Source: Lycium barbarum (taxonomy: Eukaryota; Streptophyta; Magnoliopsida; Solanales; Solanaceae). From it: a stretch of 64,000 nucleotides of DNA. Below are positions 34,610-45,641 of this stretch, one piece after another. The notes beneath the pieces are model-generated. The model saw nothing but the letters and a program-made list of their open reading frames with translations. It did no database searches and was not told the origin of the DNA. Each line of letters opens with the position of its first letter. Positions within the stretch are counted from its first letter, which is position 1. Location of the stretch: positions 88,488,543 through 88,552,542 of the forward strand of contig NC_083346.1 of the NCBI RefSeq assembly GCF_019175385.1. Reading direction: 5' to 3'. The position numbers and the translations under genes were made by a program.

Positions 34610-34900
34610 ACAGTGGCCGTAAACCCAGTTTACGGGCCGTATTCTAGTTTACGGTCCGTCCTTCACGACCGTATTTAAGCATATCAGAAACAAAAGGTTT
34701 GCTGGAGTCATGGTGGTTTACGGTCACAGTTTACGGGCCGTATTTCGATTTACGTTCCGTATTCTGAGTCGTATTTAACCATTTCGTCATTTGGCAGAAA
34801 GTTGAAGTTTTTAGAATGTTGAAGGACGATGGCAGTTTATGGTCCGTAAACCAGTTTACGGTCCGTAAACCACTTTACGGGCCGTGTTCTATTTTACGAC
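34610..34900 (-). promoter_or_regulatory. Cluster of TTTACGGNCCGTAAA palindromes in U3 of gypsy 3' LTR
   Basis: Several copies of ACGGTCCGT or ACGGGCCGT, usually within TTTACGG-N-CCGTAAA, lie 150-440 bp inside the U3 end. The same cluster is at about 41395-41660 in the 5' LTR and 45165-45425 in the solo LTR at 43018. The palindromes could bind a dimeric factor or form hairpins; the function is not known. Confidence 0.8.
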
Positions 34901-35045
34901 CAACTGGGTCGAAGTGCAAATCTGTAACCTTCTCATTTCCAAAATTCATAAATAGTCATTCCCTACTTAGTAAAACATCGCACACTCATACACTTCGTTG
35001 GTCTACTCGTTGTACGTTCACGGAGAAAATTTCCGAGGTGTAACA

Positions 35046-35061
35046 TTCTTCCCCCCTTTTT
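35046..35061 (-). promoter_or_regulatory. Gypsy polypurine tract
   Basis: Minus strand AAAAAGGGGGGAAGAA directly before the 3' LTR start TGTTACACC. It primes plus-strand DNA synthesis in the family. Confidence 0.9.
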
Positions 35062-35081
35062 GGAACATTCGTCCCCGAATG

Positions 35082-35357
35082 TTAAGTCATCGGGGATTCT
35101 AGAAAAATTTCATGTTTCTGTAATTGTCTCGAAGCATATGCAATAACTTTACCATGCTGCATCAATACGCACCCTACTCCGACACCGGAAGCATCACAAT
35201 ACACCACATAGCCATCTGACCCTTCTGGAAGTGTTAAGATCGGAGCCGAGGTCAATCTGTCTTTCAATTCTTGGAAGCTGCATTCACAAGCATCATTCCA
35301 TTGGAATTTGGTTGACTTCTGGGTTAGCTTCGTCAATGGGGCTGAAATAGATGAAAA
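35082..35357 (-). pseudogene. Gypsy RNase H, N-terminal part, truncated
   Basis: The minus strand encodes [39 protein letters not shown] and [20 protein letters not shown], then [14 protein letters not shown]. It includes the YCDAS start of RNase H and breaks off about 40 bp before the polypurine tract. A stop and frame change lies between this piece and the RT piece (YYRRFL). Confidence 0.92.
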
Positions 35358-35360
35358 GCC

Positions 35361-35711
35361 CTATAAGAACCTTCTGTAATAACCTGCCAACCCTAGAAAA
35401 CTACGAACTTCTGTAGGCGTCGTAGGTCTTGGCCAAGTCTTCACAGCTTCAATTTTCTGAGTGTCGACTCGAATGCCATCATTTGAAATAACATGGCCCA
35501 GAAATGTCACAGAATTTAGGCAAAACTCGCACTTTGAAAATTTTGCATACAATTCTCGGGCTCGACAAATGCCAAGAACAATTCGCAAATGATCTGCATG
35601 TTCCGATTCCGTGCCAGAATACACCTGAATATCGTCAATAAATACTATCACAAATAGGTCCAAGAGAGGCCTGAATACTTTGTTCATCAAATTCATAAAC
35701 ACGGCCGGAGC
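35361..35711 (-). pseudogene. Gypsy reverse transcriptase, C-terminal half
   Basis: Contains [20 protein letters not shown], the catalytic box FIDDI (usual YIDDIL/FIDDIL) and [40 protein letters not shown] and [14 protein letters not shown] follow. It continues the N-terminal half found at 38163-38472, from which it is separated by the solo LTR. Confidence 0.95.
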
Positions 35712-35716
35712 ATTAG

Positions 35717-38157
35717 TGTCACGACCCGACTAGGGGCCGCGACGGGTACCTGGAGCTAGCCACCGAGCACCGCTTGGTCTACTTCGCATCTTACTCATTT
35801 AATGCCCTTTTTATCAACTTGTACATGAAATTATAGGAAACATATTTTTATGTAGAAATATAAATGCTTTATATACATTTGCCTCTCGGCCATCAAAATA
35901 ATATATACATATGATAACATCTTGTGAGACCATCTAACGCACACTGCGTATCTACGAGCCTCTACTGACATACTATACATCCAGACGGCACAAGACTCCG
36001 TCGTGCCCGAAATATACATATGCACCAAAAGAGTAATCATAAGCACCTCCGAACGATGGAGTGCTCTCTATCAGCTGACAGCTACTAAGAATCTGGATCG
36101 AGCTCACCTCCCTGTCTACCTGTGGGCATGAACACAGCGTCCAAAGGAAACGGACGTCAGTACGAATGTTGTACTGAGTATGAGAGGCATAAACAATAAC
36201 AATACATCAAAGAAATAAGAGAAGTATCAAATATGGAGCAACTGTATCTGGCTGTGAATCATATAGGAAGTAATGCATGCTGACTTACTTTATGCTCATC
36301 ATCATCTCATGTATGCATAACATGTATATGTGCAAGTAAACTGCCCGACCATATAGGTGCGGTGTGATAATCAATAACATTAGCCCGCGTCCAGGCCTCC
36401 CGTGTCGGGGGTATCATCTCATGCCGCCCACTAGTTGTGTCTGCCCATGCCATTTGGCCATGGTGTATAACATAGCTGCCCGCCTTAGCGCTGACTGCCC
36501 GGCCAACTAGGCGCGGTGTAATATGATCATGACATGCTCATCATAAAATACTTATAATAATATGCTCATCATCGTACATACATAAGGACTATAGAACAAC
36601 TGTATGTTATCGAGGTGACGTAAGGTCGTGAACCCTCGATTCTATTATGAACATATATGAACATTCTGCCTCACCTTGAAAGGATTAGTATATAAGGTGA
36701 GTGTATACAAGGAACGACATCATTTACTTTATAAGAACGCCATATCATATCTCTTAACTCATATAACTAGTCATGGTCTTAGGCTCTTGGCTTTCCGGAA
36801 TATAGGAGAATCATGGAAAGGAAGAGAAATCATATCATGAGATTCATGCCATAGAAAGAAAGGGACTAGCCTCACATACCTTTGTCGTTTAGCTAAGCTA
36901 TCGTTCACTTGTTCTCCTTCGATATCATGTCGTTACCTTCACGAGTGAATTTGGACTAACGTTAGTTAATCGACTACAAGAACGCATTGTGATTTCTAGG
37001 GAAAATTGGGCAGCATTTCCTTTATTTCTACTACTTTTCCCATATTCTATATCAACTCCCAACATTCACAACAACATCCACAATATAGAGATCCACAATC
37101 ATCATTTATATACATTGAGTAAAATCCACCATTTCTCTCCAATTTTCCACATTTAATGGTCATAGCTCGTTATCGCGTTTTATCCTATATAATACTCATT
37201 TCATGGTCTAACCATCATTTACAACGTATTCATAACCGTAACGCATCAACATTTATGATTCCATTCCACTATCATTCAATTGTGACAGTATTCACTCAGT
37301 AATGACCCATTTTCTATATTCTTTTACATTTTAACTATCTAAGCTTTCCAATACCTTGAACAACATGGTATAGTCATGAAACATAGCTTAGATGTTGGTT
37401 GAACAAGCCTTGAATAAGAATACCCCTCTAGCACTAAAACCCTTCTTCACCTCTTTTGGGATTTCTTAGTTTGGATGAACTTTACTTGAGTTTCACACAC
37501 TTTGTTTCATGAATTTAATGTTGTTGATTCTTGATTTCCTTGGTATTCTTGTGGTTGAAGTGTTTGGAGACTTTTCTAGAGGGTTCTTGAGTTGGAGAGT
37601 GGAGGATGAAATAAGATGGAATGGAAAAATGATCCCTTAAGTGATTTAAAAAGCTGGCCGACCAACATTATACGGACCAACATACGGTCCGTACTATTTA
37701 TACGGACCATATGTATGGGCGTACATTTGGTCCAGTGGCTGGTGTCCTTCTTGGCCAATTATACGGTCCAATCTACGGCTGGTATAAATTATACGGTCCG
37801 TAGATTGGGCCATATAATGCTAGTGATTCTGTTTTCGTTCTCGTTGTCTCGTTTGATCTCCGATCCTTATGGAACCTTCTTGGCACTTGTTTAACATCTC
37901 AACATCATCCCAAAGGGCGTTATTACACTTCCCTAAGACACCATTATGCCATCACAAAATCGTTGCTCGTTATTTTTACCCGATACACCACATATGGTTT
38001 GCTTTTCTCAGCAACTATCTTTCCTTATCTCCCACGCTTTTAAATTCTCGTTTAGGGTCTTCAAATACTACTTCTTACTCATCAAAACACCGTATACATC
38101 ATGACCTTCGTTGTCCTATTCACAGTGCATGTAAGGGGAATTTTTCGAGGTGTAACA
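35717..38157 (-). mobile_element. Solo LTR inserted in the gypsy reverse transcriptase, TSD ATTAG
   Basis: 2441 bp, starts TGTCACGACCCGACTAGGGG and ends TTTTTCGAGGTGTAACA. ATTAG is repeated at 35712-35716 and 38158-38162. RT coding is interrupted between FGLTN and the following residues and resumes on the other side. It is a relative of its host's LTR but clearly diverged. It has a TATACGGNCCGTATA-type palindrome cluster at about 37660-37820. Confidence 0.96.
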
Positions 38158-38162
38158 ATTAG

Positions 38163-38520
38163 TCAACCCAAATGACATCACTTGAAATTCATAGTGACCA
38201 TATCTCGTTCTGAAGGCCGTCTTGGGAATATCCGCTTCTCTAACTCTCACCTGATGGTAACCCGATCTCAAATCTATTTTTGAAAACCATTTGACACCCT
38301 GTAGCTGATCAAATAAATCATCAATCCTCGGAAGAGGATATTTGTTCTTTATCGTCACTTTATCCAATTGCTTGTAGTCAATACACATTCGCAGAGATCC
38401 GTATTTATTTCTTACAAACAAGACCGGTGCTCCCCACGGTGATGAACTGGGTCTAATAAACCCCCTTTTCAAGCAAGTCTTTCAACTGCGCCTTTAGCTC
38501 TTTTAATTATGCCGGGGCCA
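38163..38520 (-). pseudogene. Gypsy reverse transcriptase, N-terminal half
   Basis: Encodes [60 protein letters not shown] and [20 protein letters not shown], then [21 protein letters not shown] stop and an extra G in a run of five G residues (near 38463) break the frame at the upstream end. Confidence 0.95.
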
Positions 38521-38694
38521 TTCGATAAGGAGGAATAGAAATAGGCTTGGTGTCCGGCAACACATCAATGGCGAAGTCAATCTCTCTCTCTAGAGGAAGA
38601 CCTGGAAGTTCGTCTGGAAACACATCTGGGAATTCATTCACGACCGGAACTGATTGGAAAGTTGGCGGCTTTGACTCGGTGTCATGAACCCGAA

Positions 38695-39138
38695 CTAAAT
38701 ATAAATATAACCCTTGGCTATCATCTTCCTTGCCTTAAGGTAGGAAATAAACCTACCCTTTGGAGATGCTGCATTACCCTTCCATTCAAGCACGGGCTCT
38801 CTCGAGAATTGGAATCGAACCACTTTCAATCGACAATCAAAATTATCATAGCACGAGGCCAACCAATCCATGCCCATAATTACATCGAAATCCAACATTT
38901 ACAACTCAATCAGATCAGCTGTGGTCTGGCAATTACAGATCACAATGACACAATTTTTGTACACTTGCCTTGCTATCACGGGATCACCAACCGGAGTGAG
39001 TACCTCAAAAGGTTTAATTGGCTCAGGTTTCACCCCAATACAACCAGCAACATATGGAGTAATATAAGAAAAAGTAGAACCCGGATCTATCAGTGCGTAT
39101 ACATCACGGGAGAATATAGACAATGTACCTGTAACCAC
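38695..39138 (-). pseudogene. Gypsy aspartic protease
   Basis: Two adjoining minus-strand frames contain the protease active-site region ALIDPGSTFSYITPYVA (usual D-S/T-G, here D-P-G as in many plant gypsy elements). Its C-terminal part is FDVIMGMDWLASCYDNFDCR. The frames are separated by a stop near 38899. Confidence 0.85.
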
Positions 39139-39151
39139 ATCCGGGGAGGAC

Positions 39152-39244
39152 TCAAGATCCTGCCGTCTGGGGCTCTCTTTCTACCCGCCTCTTTGCCGTA
39201 GTCTTGCCCTTCTGGGCGGCTGTAGCCTTCCTCTTTGGCGGCAT
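39152..39244 (-). pseudogene. Gypsy gag start, deleted after 30 codons
   Basis: An ATG at 39244 opens MPPKRKATAAQKGKTTAKRR, a basic gag N-terminus of plant chromovirus type, but stops at 39152. The protease follows within 20 bp. Some 350-400 residues of gag, including the zinc knuckle, are missing. Confidence 0.8.
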
Positions 39245-39432
39245 TCTGAAATCACAACACACTATTAGGGAGGATAAAATCTTATACATAGCTCTATCGC
39301 ACGATCTCATAGGAAGAAGAATGGTCATTTTTCCTAAATGTCCTGTAGCCTCTTGTTTATTGATGTGGCGCGCAACACCCATAAACAAGACTCTACTAGG
39401 CACGACTCGTAGACACTTCCTAAGACTGAACC

Positions 39433-39444
39433 GCTCTGATACCA
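39433..39444 (-). promoter_or_regulatory. Gypsy primer binding site, tRNA-iMet type
   Basis: The minus strand reads TGGTATCAGAGC four bases inside the 5' LTR, complementary to the 3' end of plant initiator methionine tRNA. This fixes the element's direction. Confidence 0.95.
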
Positions 39445-39448
39445 CTTT

Positions 39449-41805
39449 TGTCACGACCCAGTTAGGGCCATGACGGGTACCCGGGGCTAGCCACTGAGCA
39501 CCACTCGTGCTACTGCTCATCTTGCTCATTTAATGGTCTTTTATCGGCTTTATACTCCAATTGTAGGAAATCATATTTTACATGGAAACATAAATACTTT
39601 TTGTGTACATTTGCCTCTCGGCCATCAAAATAATATATACATATAATAGCATTTCGTGAGACCATCTAACCCACACTGCGCATCCAAGAGCCTCTACTAG
39701 AGTACTAATCATAAGGACGGGACAAGACCCTGTCATGCGCAAAGATACATATACATGAATCTACACAAAAGAATCGTCATAAGCACCTCCGAACAAAGGA
39801 GTGCTTTCAATTGGCTGACAGCTACTGCTGGTCTGGGTCGACCTCTCCTCCCTGTCTACCTGTGGGCATGAACACAACGTCCAAAGAAAACAGACGTCAA
39901 TACGAACATTGTACTGAGTATGAGAGGCATAAACAAAGAAATAGAACAATGATATAATGGAAATATCAATATGGAAAATCTATATATAACGGTCATGCAT
40001 AAAAATTAAGTCATGCTGTCTTACTCATACTCGTCATCTTATCATGTATGCACAATGTATAAGCTGCCCGTCCATATCGGATCAGTGTGATAATCATAAC
40101 ATTAGCCTGCGTCCAGGCCTCCCGCGTTCGGGGTATCATCTTATGCCGCCCACTAGTGGTGTCTGCCCATGCCATTTGGCCATGGTGTATCGTATAGTTG
40201 CCCGCCTTAGCGGTGACTGCCCGACCAACTAGGCGCGGTGTTATATCATTATTATACATGCTCATCAAAATATGCTTATTGTAACATACTTATCACAATA
40301 CATGCATAAGGCTTATGAACAACTTTACTTTATCGGGGTGACGTAAGGTCGTGATCCCCCGATTTCATTATGGAGCAATTATCGACATCCTGCCTCACCT
40401 TGAAGGAACTAACATATAAGGTGAGTGTGAGCAATAAATAACATCATGCCAGTTTAAGATCATCATATCATATCTCTTATCTTATATTACCATCCATGGA
40501 TATAGGCTTTTAGCTTCTCGGAATATAGGGACTCATGAAGAAGAGGAAAATTACGCTATGAGATTCATGCCATTAGAAAGAAGGGACTAGCCTCACATAC
40601 TTTTGACGTTTAACTAAGCTATCGTTCGCTTGTTCTCCTTCGATATCGCGTTTCTACCTTCAATAGAGAATTTGCATTTACGTTAGTTAATCGACTATAA
40701 GAACGCACTACTATTTGTAGGGAAAATTGGGCGGCACTTCCTCTGGTTATACTAATTTTCCCATATTCTATATCAACTCCCACACGCTCACAAAAGCATT
40801 CACAATATCGCAATCAACAATTATCATTTATATACATTGACCACAATCCACAATTTCTCTTCATTTTCTCCACATTTATGGTTAGAGCTTACCATCGCGT
40901 TTCCTCGTATATAGTACTTATTTCATGGCCTAAATGTCATTTACAACGTATTCATAATCACAACACTCCATCATTCATAATCCAATCCAACTACTATCCA
41001 ACCATGACACTATTCACTCACAAATGACCCATTTCCTATGTCTTTTATAGTTCAAGTATCTTAACCTTCTAATGTTTTAGTCATGAAACTTACTTTAGAT
41101 GATGGTTGAACAAGCCTTGAATGGAATTACTCCTTTAGCACCAAAACCCTACTTCACCTCTTTTGGGTTTTCTTGAGAAAGATGAACTTTAGTGTGATTC
41201 TTACACTTGATTTCATGGATTTGATGTTATTGACCTTGATTTTCCTTTGTCCTCTTGAATTCTTGTGAATGAAGTGTTTAGAGTGTTCTAGAGACTTCTT
41301 GAGTCGTGTGGATAAGAAATGAATAAATGAGCTTAGGTTCCCTTTTAATAACTCAAAACCTGATTTTTAATGAACAGTAGTCGGGTGCACAGTGGCCGTA
41401 AACCCAGTTTACGGTCCGTATTCTGGTTTACGGTCCGTCTTTCACGACCGTATTTAAGCATATCAGAAACAAAAAGGTTTGCTGGAGTCATGGTGGTTTA
41501 CGGTCACTGTTTACGGGCCGTATTTCGATTTACGGTCCGTATTCTGAGTCGTATTTAAGCATTTCGTCATTTGGCAGAAAGTTGAAGTTTTTGGAATGTT
41601 GAAGGACGATGGCAGTTTACGGTCCGTAAACCACTTTACGGGCCGTGTTCTATTTTACGACCAACTGGGTCGAAGTGCAAATCTGTAACCTTCTCATTTC
41701 CAAAATTCATAAATAGTCATTCCCTACTTAGTAAAACATCGCACACTCATACACTTCGTTGGTCTACTCGTTGTACGTTCACGGAGAAATTTCCGAGGTG
41801 TAACA
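39449..41805 (-). repeat. 5' LTR of the gypsy element
   Basis: 2357 bp, TGTCACGACCCAGTTAGGGC to GAGGTGTAACA. Nearly identical to 31845-35045 apart from the nested solo LTR there and a difference in the palindrome cluster. It shows the empty site of the nested insertion. Confidence 0.95.
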
Positions 41806-41810
41806 AATAC

Positions 41811-43017
41811 CCGAAGGCTCTTAGGCTTAGTAGGACTCTACATAAGTCCACCCAAAAAATAGTTTTGAATTTTTTTTTTTAAGTATAGAAAAGAGTTTTT
41901 AAATAAAATAATTTAGGCATACTATTATAGTCTATATAGTATTCTACATATGTATAGTCCATCTTTTATTCTATCTTTTGCCAAGTTTTAGTCAAATTTT
42001 ATTTTTTAGTCTAAGTTTAAATAATCACAATTAGTCCCACAAGTTTTGAATATTAGTCCAGATCAGTCTACACGTCCAAGTCCACAGGTTTCGTAAATGT
42101 TCGAATCAGTCCCAAATTTCATAAAAATCGACAATTTTGGTCCTTTGAATCAAATCAATCCCAATTTGCATTAATGCCTTAGAACTAGTCTTAAATTTTT
42201 GTAGTAAACTCGTTTATGCAACTTTAAAATATAACAATCTCATAAGGGTTCCAAATGACATAATAATTGCACAAATAATAATTTAAAGTACATAATTTAA
42301 ATAGAGATAGAGAGATTGGTCCGACCAAGCCCAAGAAGAAGGTATTTATGCAATCGGGTTCATCTTAAATCCAACGTATGCTCCATTTTGCTCCAAGGGA
42401 GAGGTTGACTCGATCTAGATATGTTAGTGGGCCCTTTGAATGGACAAAGATACAAATGGGTATGCATGATATTAGTATATATTCATGAATTAAACTAAGT
42501 ATAAAAATGGAAATTACAATAATTATTACACAAGCAAAAAATAAATTACAATTTATTTCGACTGGCCATCCTAACAATTCAAAATGACGGTAAATGATCA
42601 AAAAAGGTCCAAATAGAAAATAAGCCCAAAGCAATAGTAACAATAGACCGAGTATAGTAACACAAGTGACAGGCCCAAATAACAAACCCAAGTCCTTATC
42701 TTCTTGAAAAAATTTCTAAGTGTCAAAGAGTAGTATACATGGTATAACACTAGATATACTATTTCATTTTCAAAAAATTTCTAAGTGTTAGGGCTGTGAG
42801 ATACGTGATATACCTCATACGGAGAGCAAAACCCTTTAAAGGGCATACCCTCCATATACACTAATATACACTAGGTATTCAAACCTTACCAACTAGAGGA
42901 CATCCCACAGTCGTATGGCAAATTCAATTTAAGTCTAACTAGGATCAAAATAACTAGGATCAAAATATCTCATAAATTCTTATCCTAAGTCAAGAGTTTT
43001 GTCCCCCAGTATAAACA
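41811..43017. other. Body of the Ogre/Tat-like unit
   Basis: Non-coding, AT-rich continuation of 31332-31839 after the gypsy insertion. No polymerase motif. It ends at the solo LTR at 43018. Confidence 0.5.
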
Positions 43018-43849
43018 TGTCACGACCCGTCTAGAGGGCCGCGACGAGCGCCCGGTGCTAGCCCACCCGGGTGCCCCTTGGCTTACACTTATACTTACAT
43101 CTAGGTGAGCCACATGATTTAACATACTTCTTTTCATTCATCATGCTAGTCCCATTGGACAACAATGCCTTTATATCATAATTGACATCTATGCCACATC
43201 AATGTACATGAGCCGACAAGGCTAACAAAATGATATACAAAATATAGGCCAACAAGGCCAGACATATCTAACCATATACACGTGACTACGAGCCTCTAAG
43301 GAGAGTATAACACATCACATAAGCGGGACAGGACCCCGCTATGCCCATAATTATGTACACAAAAGAATAAGTACACAAAAGCTATGGCTCCCAATGAAAT
43401 GGAGCTCTGCTAGGTGGTCTCTGAAAATACCGCTATGGATCGAGCCTGTCTCCCTGTGCACCTGCGGGCATGACGCTGCGTCCACAAACAAAAAGACGGC
43501 AGTACGAAGAATGTACTGAGTATGTAAAGCATGATCAATATCAATGTAGAAGCATAATGAACATCATAAGAAATAGCACAAGATGGGAGATGGTAATATT
43601 ATCGCCATGGGCACTTACTTGCCTTTCATAGAAACTTTCCATTCTAATGTGTGTTTGTGCTCATACCTCCATATCTGTATCCATGTTAGTACTCGTATTC
43701 GTATACATTCCCTTATTCACATTCATATTGTATACATAATCATATCACATACATAATCATATCATATACATAGCATTTACATAACATACCCGACCCCGAA
43801 GGTTCGGTGTTTCACGTACCCGACCATAGCTGGGCTCGGTGGTCATACA

Positions 43850-43955
43850 TATCTGGCAACCCAAGGCTCAGTGTTACACATACCTGGCCCTACCAAGGCT
43901 CAGTGTTACACATACCTGGCCCTACCAAGGCTCAGTGTTATCCATACCCAACTGC
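43850..43955 (+). repeat. Short tandem repeat with core CCAAGGCTCAGTGTTA
   Basis: About three units of 33-36 bp with the core CCTACCAAGGCTCAGTGTTA, two of them identical over CACATACCTGGCCCTACC. Single copies of the same motif are found in the solo LTR at 58966 (near 59703-59735). Confidence 0.85.
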
Positions 43956-44079
43956 AGTGGTGTGCGCGCGTTACGTAATCATACATACATATACATCTAT
44001 ACACATACTACCCGGCCATATAGGCTCGGGGTTCATAGTAGCCATACATGGGCACACATACATACATCTCATAAGAATC

Positions 44080-44206
44080 TTTACTACTTTCATCACTATC
44101 ATCATCGTCATCGTTATCGTCATCTCCATTACCATTATAGTCGTCATCAATATCATTATCACTATTATCATCATTCGTCATCTCCATTACCATTATAGTC
44201 GTCATA
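44080..44206 (+). repeat. ATC-rich simple repeat with internal duplication
   Basis: Degenerate CAT/ATC triplets. The phrase TCATCTCCATTACCATTATA plus GTCGTCAT occurs twice (about 44119-44146 and 44177-44204). Long frames here in several directions are products of the repeat. Confidence 0.85.
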
Positions 44207-45641
44207 GGCTTACTCGTCATACGAGGAACTTAGTACAATCGTAGCATATCAAGAATCATGAGCTTAATAGCTCGGAAGATCGAATCATTTATGAGACATC
44301 ATAGACTTATAGAAGATTTAGATGTTTGGCCAAAGAACCATGCCTTATGAAAGAAGGGTTAGCCTTACATATCTTTCCGTTCAACTATTTACCACTTGCA
44401 CGTTCTCCTCCGAAGCTCACGTTTCTACCTTCATTAAAGTCATACTATCATTAGAATCGATAGCTAGCATACACGACTCAACTAGAGAAAATCGGGCAAC
44501 GTCTCCTCTATTTATACGACATTCCTATATAGTGTATTTCACTATCAGACGTCAACAATACATTCACAATACTACAACAATAGTCATTATTCATCCACAT
44601 TGTCCATATTCTAGACTCACTTTTCAATCATCCATATCCATGACCATAACGCACGACTATGTCCATTCACGTACACTGCTCATCTCATGTTCTCAACATC
44701 ATTTATAACACATTTACATTACAATACATCAAGACTCATAACTCAATTCAAACTATTTCTCAAAATGGCACTATTCCACATTCATGACCCATTTTGCCAA
44801 TCGTCTCTACAATCCAAGTATTTCAACTCTTAAATACCTTAAACAATATAGAAACATCATAAATCTTACCTTAGATGTCGTAGGAACAAGCCTTGGTTGA
44901 TAATACTCCACTTGAGCAAAATCCTAGTTTATCTCCAATGAGATTTCTTGACTTGTATCATCCTTAATGGGTTTTCTTATATTTGATTCACTTAGTTTAT
45001 GTTGTTGATCACCAAAAATCCTTGAATTCTTGTGGAATTTATGTAGAGAGATGTTTTAGAGAGAAGGGGGTGTCATGTGGAAATGAAATAATGAACTTGG
45101 TCTCTTATTAATAACCCAAAATCTGATCTTAAATGAACAGTCGTCGAAAGTGTACAGTGGTCGTAAACACAGTTTACGGTCTGTATTCCAGTTTACAGAC
45201 CGTATTTCGTGGTCGTATTTAAGGATGACAGAAACAGAAAGTCAGGCTGAGGACATGGTGGTTTACGACTCAGTTTACGGGCCGTATTTCAGTTTACGGT
45301 CCGTATTCCAGGTCGTCTTTAACCATTCCAACATTTGACAGAAAGTTGCGTTTTTGGAAGCGGAAATACGACATGGCAGTTTACGGACCGTATACCACTT
45401 TACGGTCCGTATTTCATTTTACGACCAACTGGCCAGAATGCAAACCTGCAACTTTTCACATTTCCAAAACTTATAATTAGTCATTGTGGAGCATAACCTA
45501 CCTTTCATTGCAATTGCCTTTGAAATCTTACTTAGGGTTGTCAAACGTTGTTCCCTTCTTATTAAAACATCATATACTCGTATTCTTCGTTAGTCTATTC
45601 ACTGTACGTTCACGGGGGAATTCCCGAGGTGTAACAAAACA

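Larger units (their letters stand above)
31845..35045 (-). repeat. 3' LTR of the gypsy element, carrying a nested solo LTR
   Basis: 3201 bp including an 820-bp solo LTR and 5-bp TSD; without these it is 2376 bp, against 2357 bp for the 5' LTR. The two LTRs are very alike along their length. The polypurine tract AAAAAGGGGGGAAGAA (minus strand, 35046-35061) abuts its U3 start. Confidence 0.93.
31845..41805 (-). mobile_element. Two-LTR gypsy element with most coding deleted, TSD AATAC
   Basis: Both LTRs start TGTCACGAC and end GAGGTGTAACA on the plus strand. AATAC is duplicated at 31840-31844 and 41806-41810. The minus-strand order is 5' LTR (39449-41805), tRNA-iMet-type PBS, a gag start cut off after 30 codons, protease, reverse transcriptase, part of RNase H, polypurine tract, 3' LTR (31845-35045). 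Integrase, chromodomain and most of gag are missing. Excluding the nested solo LTR, the internal region is about 2.0 kb against 4-5 kb in autonomous relatives. It cannot be autonomous. Confidence 0.93.
43018..45636 (-). mobile_element. Solo LTR, TSD AAACA
   Basis: 2619 bp, starts TGTCACGACCCGTCTAGAGG and ends GGGAATTCCCGAGGTGTAAC plus A. AAACA is repeated at 43013-43017 and 45637-45641. It shares the TTTACGGTCCGT palindrome cluster (45165-45425) with the gypsy LTRs at 31845 and 39449. No internal region. Confidence 0.95.

Noticed and set aside
43807..44244. 145-codon plus-strand frame and His/Asp-rich minus frames
   Set aside because: Low-complexity ATC repeats and LTR minisatellite within a solo LTR.
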